From a virus, in the IMG/VR virus record IMGVR_UViG_3300031825_000390, positions 1 through 47,741 of that record: a DNA stretch of 47,741 bases. One strand, given 5' to 3'. The notes beneath the pieces are model-generated. The model ran no database searches. It had not been told where the DNA came from and worked only from the letters and a program-made list of their open reading frames with translations. Positions within the stretch are counted from its first letter, which is position 1; every line of letters begins with the position of its first letter. The translations under genes and the position numbers were made by a program. Below are positions 6,763 to 14,385 of the stretch, one piece after another.

Positions 6763-7680
6763 ATGATCCGAGGCATTAAAATAACAGCGTCGGATACTGC
6801 GCCAATGCCCCCTGAGGAAGTGGACTTTTCCATCACAATTGATTTTGAGAAGGGGACATCAAACCCGAAGCGGATTTTCGATGCTGCAAGCGCCATAATC
6901 GAAGGGTTGGAACGATTTGATCGTGCCGCTGCCATATCCATCGACGCCGGCATCGACCCGGTTATGGTTTTGGAAGACGTTGAAAGAGGCTCGTTGAAGA
7001 TTTTATTGCGAAATCTTTTAAAGTCGGTAGACGATGACGCTCTGAAAGACCTTGAGTGGAAAAAACAAGTCGGTAAATATTTGGTTCGTGCCAAATATAT
7101 CGCCCTTGAGTGGCTCGATGAAGACAGAGCGGATGTCAAAATCAGCGATCTGAGAGAAGGTCTGCAAAAAATAGCCTCAGAGACCGATGTTCGGTATCTG
7201 CCGGACTACAGTTTTGCCGATGGAGACAAGCTTGTGTCGGCTCTTGAGAAAATTCAAGATGCAAAACGTATTCTCCGTCCTAGCGAAAAAATTATATTTG
7301 AAACAGACGAAATGTCATATTCGCTCAATACGAGCTCTACATGGAGTCCAACTGAAGTCTCAGGTGAAGAAACTACCACTAGGGATTCATATGGTCGGGC
7401 AGAGCGGATTTATACAATTCGGAAGCCAGACTATCTTGGGAACACGATGTGGCAGTTCAGGCATGGAAAGGCTTCGGTGTCGGCCCCTGTTTTAGATGAG
7501 GAGTGGATAGGGCGCTTCCGCTCAGGAAATGTCGTAATCAAGCCGGGCGACGCTATCCGTTGCGAAATAAAAGAAATATACACATATGATAAAAATGGTG
7601 AACTTATTGATCAGAAAATTGAAATTGTCAGAGTGTTAGAGGTAATCCCGGGGTGGTCGCAACAAGAGCTGTTCGATTGA
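6763..7680 (+). CDS. Unknown 305-residue protein in the immunity region with clamp-motif-like C-terminus
   Basis: No domain recognised. The N-terminal half is helical (DFSITIDFEKGTSNPKRIF, then AAISIDAGIDPVMVLEDVE); the C-terminal half looks beta-rich (VSAPVLDEEWIGRFRSGNV, then a strand-rich segment with IRCEIKEIYTYDKNG). The last residues are SQQELFD, which fits the QxxLF form of beta-clamp-binding peptides. Base composition is lower in G+C than the phage core, suggesting later acquisition. It is 12 bp after the preceding gene and ends 6 bp before the convergent repressor stop. Position between operator clusters suggests a lysogenic-expression moron, for example in superinfection exclusion, but there is no direct evidence. 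Confidence 0.75.
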   Translation: MIRGIKITASDTAPMPPEEVDFSITIDFEKGTSNPKRIFDAASAIIEGLERFDRAAAISIDAGIDPVMVLEDVERGSLKILLRNLLKSVDDDALKDLEWKKQVGKYLVRAKYIALEWLDEDRADVKISDLREGLQKIASETDVRYLPDYSFADGDKLVSALEKIQDAKRILRPSEKIIFETDEMSYSLNTSSTWSPTEVSGEETTTRDSYGRAERIYTIRKPDYLGNTMWQFRHGKASVSAPVLDEEWIGRFRSGNVVIKPGDAIRCEIKEIYTYDKNGELIDQKIEIVRVLEVIPGWSQQELFD

Positions 7681-7686
7681 CGAGGT

Positions 7687-8415
7687 CTATCGACGTTTGT
7701 AGCTTCCAACGACCCGATGGCAGGTCGGCCAGTTTGCCCTCAACTCACTCCATTCGCGAGGCGGGTTGTATTGCTCAAGCTGCCATTCCGTGCTGGTCCA
7801 CCCGACCAAGTGCTTGATGATAGCCTCGGCCTGGCCGTCCTCGAGTTCCGTTAGCGGGTGGTCGAAAAGCACCACGTCCTCGCCCCGCTGTGGCGGCAAG
7901 CCGGGATGCACGAGCGCCATGTCGCCATGACGGTAGGCTGGCTTCATGCTGTCGCCCGAGACGAGCAGCCCATAGGCGTTCTTAACGCCCTCAAGGACAG
8001 CGGGGCGCTTCACGCGCTCAATCTCCTCGAAAGTCACAATCATGTGGCCCTTGCCGCCTTCGGCAGCGGCGTAGATCGGAAAATCGCGAACCCCAACGAG
8101 CTCAGTACCTGAAATGATCTCGGGTGCAAATGCACCAATAGCGTTCCTGCCAGCCTTTGCTGGAGCGGCGGCTGCACTAGGTGTGGGCTTGGCTGCGACC
8201 GGCGCATGTCCGACGCCATCGATGAGCCACTCGGGCGACGTTTTCAAAATACGGGCGAGTTCGCCCAGCTTGGCAACTGCAGGTCTGGTGATGTCGCCTT
8301 CCCACTGTGTCACCGACACGCGCCGAATTTTGAAATGGTCAGCGATCTGATCCTGCGTGAGGCCAGCTGCATCCCGCGCGCTGCGAATGCGTGAACCAAG
8401 CGTCTGCATGAGCAT
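7687..8415 (-). CDS. S24/LexA-type phage repressor
   Basis: Residues about 1-65 form an XRE-type HTH (RIRSARDAAGLTQDQIADHF, then RRVSVTQWEGD). A linker rich in Ala/Pro is followed by an S24 peptidase domain from about residue 110: Ser 156 in VSGDSMKPAYRHGDMALV and Lys 201 in AIIKHLVGW form the catalytic dyad, with a cleavage-region-like YAAAEGGKG near 115-123. RecA-stimulated self-cleavage, and hence SOS induction, is expected for the family. Start ATG at 8415 (or 8409) has no ribosome site and lies 4 bp from an operator, so the mRNA may be leaderless and autoregulated. I see no strong promoter for it. Confidence 0.9.
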   Translation of the reverse strand: MLMQTLGSRIRSARDAAGLTQDQIADHFKIRRVSVTQWEGDITRPAVAKLGELARILKTSPEWLIDGVGHAPVAAKPTPSAAAAPAKAGRNAIGAFAPEIISGTELVGVRDFPIYAAAEGGKGHMIVTFEEIERVKRPAVLEGVKNAYGLLVSGDSMKPAYRHGDMALVHPGLPPQRGEDVVLFDHPLTELEDGQAEAIIKHLVGWTSTEWQLEQYNPPREWSELRANWPTCHRVVGSYKRR

Positions 8416-8418
8416 TTG

Positions 8419-8483
8419 GTAGCCAATACCTACCACGCTTGCACCTACTGTAGGTGTTGACCAAGCAGGTAGGCTGTGCCTAC
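8419..8483. promoter_or_regulatory. Right operator cluster, three palindromes
   Basis: Within 65 bp there are GTAGCCAATACCTAC (8419-8433), the perfect palindrome CACCTACTGTAGGTG (8442-8456, half-sites back to back in the opposite order) and GTAGGCTGTGCCTAC (8469-8483). The outer two are variants of the PL operator. Centres lie 23 and 27 bp apart. Together they occupy nearly the whole 76-bp gap between the repressor and cro, the layout of a lambda-like OR. Confidence 0.8.
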
Positions 8484-8486
8484 ATT
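8457..8486 (+). promoter_or_regulatory. Rightward early promoter PR
   Basis: -35 TTGACC (8457-8462), 18-bp spacer, -10 TACATT (8481-8486). The spacer holds the operator at 8469-8483, exactly as in PL1. A start site 6-7 bp after the -10 falls on the ATG of the Cro-like gene at 8492, so the transcript is predicted to be leaderless. Confidence 0.75.
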
Positions 8487-8491
8487 GGGCC

Positions 8492-8710
8492 ATGACAGTC
8501 ACCATTCGCGAATTGGCCGAACGCGCAGGGGGTATCAAGAGCTTCGCCCGTCAGCTCGGGGTGAAGCATCAGTCCCTGTACTCTTGGCATAAGGTGCCCG
8601 CTGAGCGCGTTCTCGAAATCGAACGCATCACAGGCGTATCCCGCCACGTCCTGAGGCCCGACATTTACGGGCCCCCTCCCTGTCCCCTTTCGCCGGAGTC
8701 CGCCGTATGA
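8492..8710 (+). CDS. Cro/YdaS-like regulator
   Basis: A 72-residue HTH protein (TIRELAERAGGIKSFARQLG, then VKHQSLYSWHKVPAERVLEI), the YdaS/Cro pattern found opposite CI-type repressors. It would compete for the operator cluster and favour lytic growth. There is no ribosome-binding site and the ATG falls at the predicted PR start site, suggesting leaderless translation. It is followed by early rightward genes. Confidence 0.85.
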   Translation: MTVTIRELAERAGGIKSFARQLGVKHQSLYSWHKVPAERVLEIERITGVSRHVLRPDIYGPPPCPLSPESAV

Positions 8711-8859
8711 CGCGCGCGCTCCGTCCCCTTTCCGCTCCTTCCTGTGAGCCCCTCGGCGCCGGCGCGGCGGGCAGGGGGCAGGCCGATGCGTTCGCAAGCG
8801 CTCCGCAGATCGCGGATAGCTGCGTCGAGGGCGGGGCTGGTGAGGTGGCGGCGGGTCAT
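8665..8859 (-). CDS. Doubtful small minus-strand ORF
   Basis: A 64-residue reading frame on the minus strand starting MTRRHLTSPALDAAIRDL, with a helical N-terminal half and a Gly/Arg-rich tail that runs antisense into the 3' end of cro. No ribosome site is visible. G+C at codon position 3 does not decide between this frame and a Gly/Ala-rich plus-strand frame at 8707-8922. One of the two may be real, or neither. Confidence 0.25.
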   Translation of the reverse strand: MTRRHLTSPALDAAIRDLRSACERIGLPPARRAGAEGLTGRSGKGTERARHTADSGERGQGGGP

Positions 8860-8993
8860 GACGCCAGCTTGGCCGATGGATCGCCCGCGGTCACCGCGAA
8901 TGCAGTGGGAGGTTTCGCATGAGCACGCAAAATGTTGACGTTGCCCCCGCCGGCACGATGGCCGGAGAGGCATGCTTTCAAAAGCTTTGCACC

Positions 8994-9275
8994 TCAGTCG
9001 GTGCGTCGCGCGTCGCGAGCTATCTTGCAATGTTCGTCAAAGATGGCCTCGGCCTGCAGGATCGCCTTCTCTACATCGAAGGGGTACCGGCCGATATTCT
9101 TCCGCTCCTTGCCGATCTCGATGCGGATGCGTCGCTCGATCTCGTCAATCTGCGCCTCGTCAAGTTGGCCTTTTCGTGCTGCGCGGGTGATATCGACGTA
9201 GAGCATCAGGGTGGCGAGGCCGCTGCTCATCCGCACCATCTCGTCAGCCGTCTTCGGAACCATCCAGTTCTGCAT
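8994..9275 (-). CDS. Hypothetical 93-residue helical protein, minus strand
   Basis: Starts at an ATG with a strong AGGAG site 7 bp upstream. The product is charged and helical (KGQLDEAQIDEIERRIRIEI, then GKERKNIGRYPFDVEKAILQ). G+C at its codon position 3 is about 78 percent against about 62 percent for the overlapping plus-strand frame, supporting this strand. It is an isolated minus-strand gene inside the rightward early region, so it is probably expressed separately, possibly in the lysogen, and its transcript would be antisense to the early mRNA. Confidence 0.65.
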   Translation of the reverse strand: MQNWMVPKTADEMVRMSSGLATLMLYVDITRAARKGQLDEAQIDEIERRIRIEIGKERKNIGRYPFDVEKAILQAEAIFDEHCKIARDARRTD

Positions 9276-9340
9276 CCCTATCTCCTGCTCGCGAGGGCCT
9301 TCCTTCTACCGCGCGCCCGCACTGTCGAGAACAGCGCAGC

Positions 9341-9829
9341 ATGAACAAGCTCGCGCGTCCGCACCGCGAGGCGGACTATCTCACCCTCAAGGGCGCCATG
9401 CGGCGCCTCGTGGAAGCCTGCGGCGGCGTCGAGAGCGCGGCGGCGGTGACCCGGACAGGGTTTCAGACACTCTCGAAATACGGGCTCCCGAAGGAGGCCG
9501 TCTTCGTGCCCGTGGACGTGGTGGCGGATCTCGAAGCTGATGCCGGCGAACCGCTGGTGACGCGAGCGCTGGCGGCGCTCGCGGGCCACGTGCTGGTGCC
9601 GTTGCCCCACGGGGATGCCGGCAAGGGGCGCTGGTATCGCCACATATCCGAGATCGCGAAGGATGTCGGCAGTGTCGTGCAGCGCCTGGGGGAGGCGCTG
9701 GAGGACGATGGCGAGGTGTCGAAGGCCGAGATGCGCGCCCTTGCCTTGCGCGAGCGCGTTCAGCACGCGATCGCCGAGCTTGCCACCCTCGACCAAGCCT
9801 TGGCCGGCCTTGAGCGGGGAGGGGGCTGA
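9341..9829 (+). CDS. Phage regulatory protein, CII-like candidate
   Basis: A 162-residue protein with an N-terminal HTH-like region (GAMRRLVEACGGVESAAAVT, then FQTLSKYGLPKEAVFVPVDV) followed by a helical C-terminal half (IAKDVGSVVQRLGEALEDDG). The layout resembles CII-type phage regulators that choose between lysis and lysogeny, and the position after cro and before the replication gene fits. The family assignment is tentative. Its stop overlaps the next start (TGATG). Confidence 0.65.
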   Translation: MNKLARPHREADYLTLKGAMRRLVEACGGVESAAAVTRTGFQTLSKYGLPKEAVFVPVDVVADLEADAGEPLVTRALAALAGHVLVPLPHGDAGKGRWYRHISEIAKDVGSVVQRLGEALEDDGEVSKAEMRALALRERVQHAIAELATLDQALAGLERGGG

Positions 9830-10020
9830 TGCGCCGGGCGCCCTGCTATGCCACGCGGCCATTGCCGCCGATCGAGCGGATGGAATGGCCCGTGCGGACG
9901 CTTCATCCGTTTCGCCCCTTGGTGCTGGCAGAGGGCGGGGTGCGCCTGCCTCTGACACTGGACCGGATCGAAATCGTGACGCTGGCACGCGTGCGCTTTC
10001 TTGAGCGGGTGGCGGCGTGA
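9829..10020 (+). CDS. Small hypothetical early protein
   Basis: A 63-residue Arg-rich protein (MRRAPCYATRPLPPIERM at the start; LTLDRIEIVTLARVRFLERV near the end). Its ATG overlaps the upstream stop by one base, showing translational coupling. No domain recognised. It lies between the CII-like gene and the primase-polymerase gene. Confidence 0.6.
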   Translation: MRRAPCYATRPLPPIERMEWPVRTLHPFRPLVLAEGGVRLPLTLDRIEIVTLARVRFLERVAA

Positions 10021-10048
10021 ATATGGTTTGCGAAGCGGGGTGTGGCCT

Positions 10049-12625
10049 GTGACCATGCTCGAAGCTGCGTTGCACTACGCCCTTGTGCTCGGCTGGCGGA
10101 TCTTCCCGTGCGACCCTCACCCTGATAAGCCGCGCTCGAAGCGGCCTCTGGTGGTGGCGGACAAGGGTCCGGACGGGAAGCCGATCGAGGGCACCGGCTG
10201 GCCTTTGAAGGCCACCACGGACGAAGCGCAGATCCGCGCATGGTGGGCGAGGTGGCCCAATGCCTTGATCGGTATGGCTCCCGGCTGGGCTGGCGGCTAT
10301 GTGGTGGATCTCGATCCCAAGGGCGAGAGCGTCGAGGCAGTAGAGGCGCGCCTCGCCGAGGTGCTCGGCGGCCCGCTGCCGGCCGGCCCGCGCACCATCA
10401 CGCAATCGGGCGGCCGGCACCTGTGGTTCCGCCGGCCGGAGGGGGCACATTTCCCCAATGACCCACCTGGGCTGAAGAACATCGATATCCGCTGTGACGG
10501 CGGCTATGTGATCCTGCCGCCGAGCGTGCTGGCGAACGGTAACGCCTATCGGTGGGAGGGCGAGCCCTTTGACCCGGAGACGGCGCCGGACGTGCCGCCC
10601 GCGCTCCTGAAGCTGATCGCTGATCGCAAGCTGCATCGGCATGACCATGATGGCCCGGCCCTCTCCCCCCGCGACAGCGGGCCGGCGCGCGTGCTTGCCT
10701 CCGACAGGCCGGGCGAGGAGGCGAAGCGCCGCTATGCCCGTGCGGCCCTCGATCGGATCGCGGCGGATCTCGCCCGCGCCCCGCAGGGGACACGCGGCAC
10801 GGCGCTGTTCACGGCCGCCTGCCAGCTGGGGCGCTTCGTCGCCGCCGGCGCGATCTCCGAGCGCGAGGCACTCGCCGCCCTGGAGGATGGAGCCGACGCC
10901 AACGGCCTGATGCGAGAGGACGGGCGCAACCGCGTGTCCCGAGACATCCGGCGGGGTCTCGATACAGGAGCCGGCGACGCGGCGGACGTGATCGCCCGCC
11001 TCGATGAGGTTGCGCGCGAGGCCGAGGAGCGGCGGCGCTCCTTCGGCGGCACCCGTGCGCCGGAGCCGCCCCTCCCGGATGGGGCGGTGCCCGTACCGCC
11101 CTCGGCCGAGCCCGATGGGGAGGAGTGGGCGCCTCCGGCAAACAAGGCCGAGTTGGACGCCATGACGGCGGCGCTGGATGCCGCAGTGTTGGGCGACGCG
11201 GCCGAAGGCGAGGAAGAAGAGGAAGGCCCGGAAGCCGCGGGCGGTGAGGTGCGGCAAGCGCGCGATTGCGGCTTCGACATTGACGATCTGAATGCGGAGT
11301 GGAGCCTCGTGCTGATGGGGTCGCGCGCCGTCATGGTGCAGGAGCAAGCCATAGCGCCCATAGACGAACGGCTTCGTATCCTGACGATCGAGGCATTTCA
11401 CCAGTGGCTTGCCAACACCTACACCGAAACAGTCTCCCCCGATGGCAAGGTGAAGGGGATGACGCATGCCAAAAGATGGTTCAACCACCCCAAGCGGCGG
11501 CAGTATAGGGGGATCGAGTTCTTTCCGAACCCTGATGGCGCCAAGAGCACGCCCGGTTATCTGAACCTGTGGCGCGGCTTTTCAGTGAAGCCGAGGAAGA
11601 AGGGCTCCTATGCCATCTTCCGCGATCACCTGCTGAACAATGTGTGTGAGGGAGACCCCCAACTATTCCGGTGGGTGTGGGGATGGTTCGCGCATCTGGT
11701 GCAGCGGCCCCGCGAGAGGATCGGTACCGCGATCGTCATGCGCGGGAAGATGGGCACCGGAAAGACGAAGGTGGGGGAGGTCATGGGTTCGCTAGCCTCC
11801 TCCCATTACTTCGCCGTGGATGATCCCCGCTACGTGGTAGGACAGTTCAATGCACACATGGCCACCTGCCTACTCTTGCAGGCGGAAGAGGCCGTGTGGG
11901 CCGGCGACAAGGCGGCCGAAGGTCGATTGAAGGGCCTTGTCACCTCGAAATTCCAAATGATCGAAGCAAAGGGCATCGATCCCATCCGGATCATGAACTA
12001 TGTCCGGCTGATCATGACATCGAATGAGGATTGGGTCATCCCAGCGGGCAAGGATGAGCGCCGCTTCTGTGTCCTCGATATCAACCCACGCTGCGCGCAG
12101 AACATCGATTACTTCCGCGAGATGGATCAGGAGCTTGATGCAGGTGGGCGGGAGGCCTTGCTGCACGATCTCCTTGCCTTCGACCTCGCAACGGTTGACC
12201 TGCGCAAGATCCCACGGACGAAGGCGCTGCTTGAACAGAAGATGCGCTCGCTGGACACGGTGGAGGGCTGGCTCCTGGACCGGCTCAAGGCCGGCGCCGC
12301 GACGGCGGGGGCAGAACGGTGGGTCGAGGCGCTGCCCTGCGCCACGCTCTTCGACGATTACGTGGCGTGGTCTGACAAGCTCGGGGTGCGGCGCAAGAGC
12401 GATCCGACCGGGTTTGGCATCAAGCTAACGAAGATGCTGCCGGGCCTGAAGCGGGCGAAGCGGATGATCGAGTATTCGCCGGCGCAGATGAAGCGCGTGT
12501 GGTGCTACCTGTTGCCTTCTCTCGATGCCTGCCGCGCCGCCTTCGGGCGCGAGATGGGGCAGGAGATGGATTGGGAGGCGGACGATGCCGCGCCCGCCCC
12601 TGAGTATCCCGACGACATTGAATAG
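10049..12625 (+). CDS. Primase-polymerase fused to a DUF5906/SF3-like helicase
   Basis: About 858 residues. The N-terminal ~200 residues are a bifunctional Prim-Pol domain: LEAALHYALVLGWRIFPCDP, then GYVVDLDPKG with the metal-binding Asp pair, and TQSGGRHLWFRRP. A middle linker is rich in Glu/Ala/Pro. The C-terminal half is a DUF5906-type helicase: Walker A GKMGTGKT (566-573), then QAEEAVWAGDKAAEGRLKGL and IMTSNEDWVIPAGKDERRF. It would unwind and prime phage DNA. I chose GTG 10049, which has a GGGG site 8 bp upstream; ATG 10055 is equally possible. A candidate origin lies directly downstream. Confidence 0.9.
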   Translation: MTMLEAALHYALVLGWRIFPCDPHPDKPRSKRPLVVADKGPDGKPIEGTGWPLKATTDEAQIRAWWARWPNALIGMAPGWAGGYVVDLDPKGESVEAVEARLAEVLGGPLPAGPRTITQSGGRHLWFRRPEGAHFPNDPPGLKNIDIRCDGGYVILPPSVLANGNAYRWEGEPFDPETAPDVPPALLKLIADRKLHRHDHDGPALSPRDSGPARVLASDRPGEEAKRRYARAALDRIAADLARAPQGTRGTALFTAACQLGRFVAAGAISEREALAALEDGADANGLMREDGRNRVSRDIRRGLDTGAGDAADVIARLDEVAREAEERRRSFGGTRAPEPPLPDGAVPVPPSAEPDGEEWAPPANKAELDAMTAALDAAVLGDAAEGEEEEEGPEAAGGEVRQARDCGFDIDDLNAEWSLVLMGSRAVMVQEQAIAPIDERLRILTIEAFHQWLANTYTETVSPDGKVKGMTHAKRWFNHPKRRQYRGIEFFPNPDGAKSTPGYLNLWRGFSVKPRKKGSYAIFRDHLLNNVCEGDPQLFRWVWGWFAHLVQRPRERIGTAIVMRGKMGTGKTKVGEVMGSLASSHYFAVDDPRYVVGQFNAHMATCLLLQAEEAVWAGDKAAEGRLKGLVTSKFQMIEAKGIDPIRIMNYVRLIMTSNEDWVIPAGKDERRFCVLDINPRCAQNIDYFREMDQELDAGGREALLHDLLAFDLATVDLRKIPRTKALLEQKMRSLDTVEGWLLDRLKAGAATAGAERWVEALPCATLFDDYVAWSDKLGVRRKSDPTGFGIKLTKMLPGLKRAKRMIEYSPAQMKRVWCYLLPSLDACRAAFGREMGQEMDWEADDAAPAPEYPDDIE

Positions 12626-12660
12626 GCCCGCGCCCTACCTTGAGGTGGGGCGCGGGCGCG

Positions 12661-12877
12661 AGGTGGGGCGCGATAACGCATTGATTTATAAGGTCGCGCC
12701 CTACCTGCCCCACCTGCCCTACCTTTTCTCACACGTACGCGCGCGCCTGCGCGCAACAGGCCGATTTGGATGGGCAGAGGGGACGAAGTGCATCTTCCAG
12801 AAAGTGCGCTGAAAGGTGGGGCAGGTGGGGCAGGTAGGGCGCCGCCTTTCGTATCAACGGGTTATCGCGCCCCACCT
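12661..12877. repeat. Long imperfect inverted repeat with iterons, candidate replication origin
   Basis: Arms 12661-12726 and 12812-12877 are inverted copies that align without gaps, about 57 of 66 positions identical, separated by 85 bp. Each arm contains GGTGGGGCGCGATAAC, a TTGAT core and a GC-to-AT transition, then CTACCTGCCCCACCTGCCC. Further copies of the GGTGGGGC/GGTAGGGC unit lie at 12643-12668 and 12898-12915. This non-coding block occupies the gap 12626-12926, immediately after the Prim-Pol/helicase gene. Dyad-symmetric iterons beside a replication initiator suggest an origin. Confidence 0.7.
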
Positions 12878-12905
12878 CTCTTTTCTTTTGAGAGAGAGGT
12901 GGGGC
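12869..12905. repeat. Hairpin with 13-bp perfect stem
   Basis: GCCCCACCTCTCT (12869-12881) pairs with AGAGAGGTGGGGC (12893-12905) around an 11-base pyrimidine-rich loop. It is not followed by a T-run, so it is not a typical terminator. It contains the same GGTGGGGC unit as the inverted repeat and ends 22 bp before the next gene. Confidence 0.6.
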
Positions 12906-12926
12906 AGGTAGGGCAGGGAGAGGGAC

Positions 12927-13511
12927 ATGGCCGAGGGGGTGGACATCGAAGCGCTCGTGGGCTGGGCCTATCGGGTGCAGTGCGTGGACCGTATGGCCGG
13001 GCTGATGGATGTCGCTTGGGGCGAGGCCGGGCCGTCGTTCCGCTCTGCGACGCATGCGATGCTGGATTTCGCCGCGCTCGGGGTGCGGGTGGACAGCTCG
13101 CCGGGCTTCGTGGTCGCCATGGGTGCGACAGCGCAGGACGATGCGCTTGTGATCCATGACGCTGTGCTGCGCCTGCCGGCCGAGGCCTTCGCCCTTGTGG
13201 TCGCGCATGCGAAGGGCGGGAGCCGCCCGCCGTGGCACGGGATCGAGGCCGAGGCGCTGGTGGCGGATACGGATCGGCGCGGGCGAGTGCGCGTGATGCT
13301 CGGCACGGATCGCCGGCCCGTCGCTTGCTGCCTCCGGCACAAGGTCGATCCCGCGTTGGTGGAGTTCAGCCGGGCCCAGTATGTGGTGTGGTGGGAGGCG
13401 CTCGTGGTGCTCGCCGGCGAGCTTGCGGGGCGGCTGGAGGGGAGCCAGCCCCTCGCTCCTGCAGCACCTCGGGAGCCGTGGTTCCTGCCGGCGCTCGCCT
13501 ATATTGAGTAG
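12927..13511 (+). CDS. Hypothetical 194-residue phage protein before the late genes
   Basis: Begins at ATG 12927 with an AGGGAGAGGGA ribosome site. Mostly helical (MAEGVDIEALVGWAYRVQ at the start; AQYVVWWEALVVLAGELAG near the end). No recognised domain. In many phages the gene between replication and packaging regulates late transcription, and this is a possible role here, but nothing in the sequence shows a DNA-binding or antitermination motif. Confidence 0.7.
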   Translation: MAEGVDIEALVGWAYRVQCVDRMAGLMDVAWGEAGPSFRSATHAMLDFAALGVRVDSSPGFVVAMGATAQDDALVIHDAVLRLPAEAFALVVAHAKGGSRPPWHGIEAEALVADTDRRGRVRVMLGTDRRPVACCLRHKVDPALVEFSRAQYVVWWEALVVLAGELAGRLEGSQPLAPAAPREPWFLPALAYIE

Positions 13512-13594
13512 CTTTGGGTTGAAGCATGTTAGAAATTATGGATGACTATGAACTAAGATCTAAACGGTGACTCCTTTTCGACTCGGACTGAAAA

Positions 13595-14245
13595 ATGGCA
13601 CTAACGAGAGATCAAAAAACAATATCAAGAATTCTGGCTTCCGAGGCAAATAACGTTGTGCAAGAGGAATACTCTTATACTCAAGAACATCAAATAACCG
13701 CTAGCATTGCTGAGCGGCTAAAGACAATAAGTAGGAATATGCAGCTTGGAAAAACTGAAATAGCAATTGAAAAACAGGATATTAAAGATCGCGGTGGCGA
13801 ATCTGACGAATATTGGATTGGTGCAGATCTGTTTTTATCATTATCAACCAATGGTCCCGGTAGTTTTGATAAATCGCTAATAATACAAGCAAAGAAAATG
13901 CCCGCCTCAATAGATAATAAACTTATAGAAAAATGCGAATACATGCTATTGCACACATCTGCGTCTTACATATGGGTATATTCACAGAAAGAAATTCGTG
14001 TTATTCATGCAAATGAAATACTGTCATATAATAAAAGGAAAATTAGTGATATTGATGGAATAACATTATATGGTTTTTTTATAAATATATTTGAGTGCAA
14101 CGCAGGTAGTAAAAAAATTGGAATTCCATTTAATTCAAATCGAAAGAAAATGATAGAAGAAAAAATACGTGAATTTGAAGCAAAGAACGGGTTAGACATA
14201 AAAATATCTCATAAAAACAAACGAAAATCCTTCCGGGATATCTGA
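13595..14245 (+). CDS. AT-rich cargo gene with PD-(D/E)XK-like nuclease core
   Basis: A 216-residue protein in a stretch of about 30-35 percent G+C, far below its neighbours, so recently acquired. The region around residues 70-101 (ESDEYWIGADLFLSL, then SLIIQAKKM) fits a restriction-endonuclease-like core: Asp 78 in a GAD turn, then Gln 98-Ala-Lys 100 on the next strand. The rest is helical and lysine-rich. It sits alone between the last early gene and the HNH/terminase genes, a typical moron site. A nuclease acting on competing phage or host DNA is inferred; a non-catalytic relative is possible. Confidence 0.7.
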   Translation: MALTRDQKTISRILASEANNVVQEEYSYTQEHQITASIAERLKTISRNMQLGKTEIAIEKQDIKDRGGESDEYWIGADLFLSLSTNGPGSFDKSLIIQAKKMPASIDNKLIEKCEYMLLHTSASYIWVYSQKEIRVIHANEILSYNKRKISDIDGITLYGFFINIFECNAGSKKIGIPFNSNRKKMIEEKIREFEAKNGLDIKISHKNKRKSFRDI

Positions 14246-14335
14246 AGGCGTCACTCGCCTCGGTCGGCGCAGATTGGTGCTTGACCATGCGACGAAAATT
14301 TGACTACCTTCATCCACAGATAAACAGGTTTCGAG

Positions 14336-14368
14336 AGAGCCCCGCCGGTATTCGCCGCGCGGGGCTCT
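14336..14368. other. Strong hairpin upstream of HNH and terminase genes
   Basis: AGAGCCCCGC (14336-14345) and GCGGGGCTCT (14359-14368) form a perfect 10-bp stem with a 13-base loop. It lacks a long T-run. It could stop transcription of the AT-rich cargo gene, or be part of the packaging start (cos) region, which usually lies just before HNH/TerS genes. Confidence 0.5.
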
Positions 14369-14385
14369 TGCGTTAGAGGGGAACG

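Noticed and set aside
8707-9344. Two plus-strand ORFs (8707-8922 and 8919-9344) joined by ATGA overlaps, the second with a GGGAGG site
   Set aside because: The first is Gly/Ala-rich low complexity, and the second has lower G+C at codon position 3 than the opposing minus-strand frame 8994-9275. An ATGA junction arises whenever the next gene starts ATGA and the frame is open, so it is weak evidence.
9278-11488. 736-residue open frame on the minus strand across the Prim-Pol gene
   Set aside because: Runs antisense to a clearly conserved gene; His/Arg-rich composition typical of a high-GC antisense shadow.
12633-12917. CRISPR-like array
   Set aside because: The repeats are short, inverted and irregularly spaced without unique spacers of constant length; no cas genes nearby.
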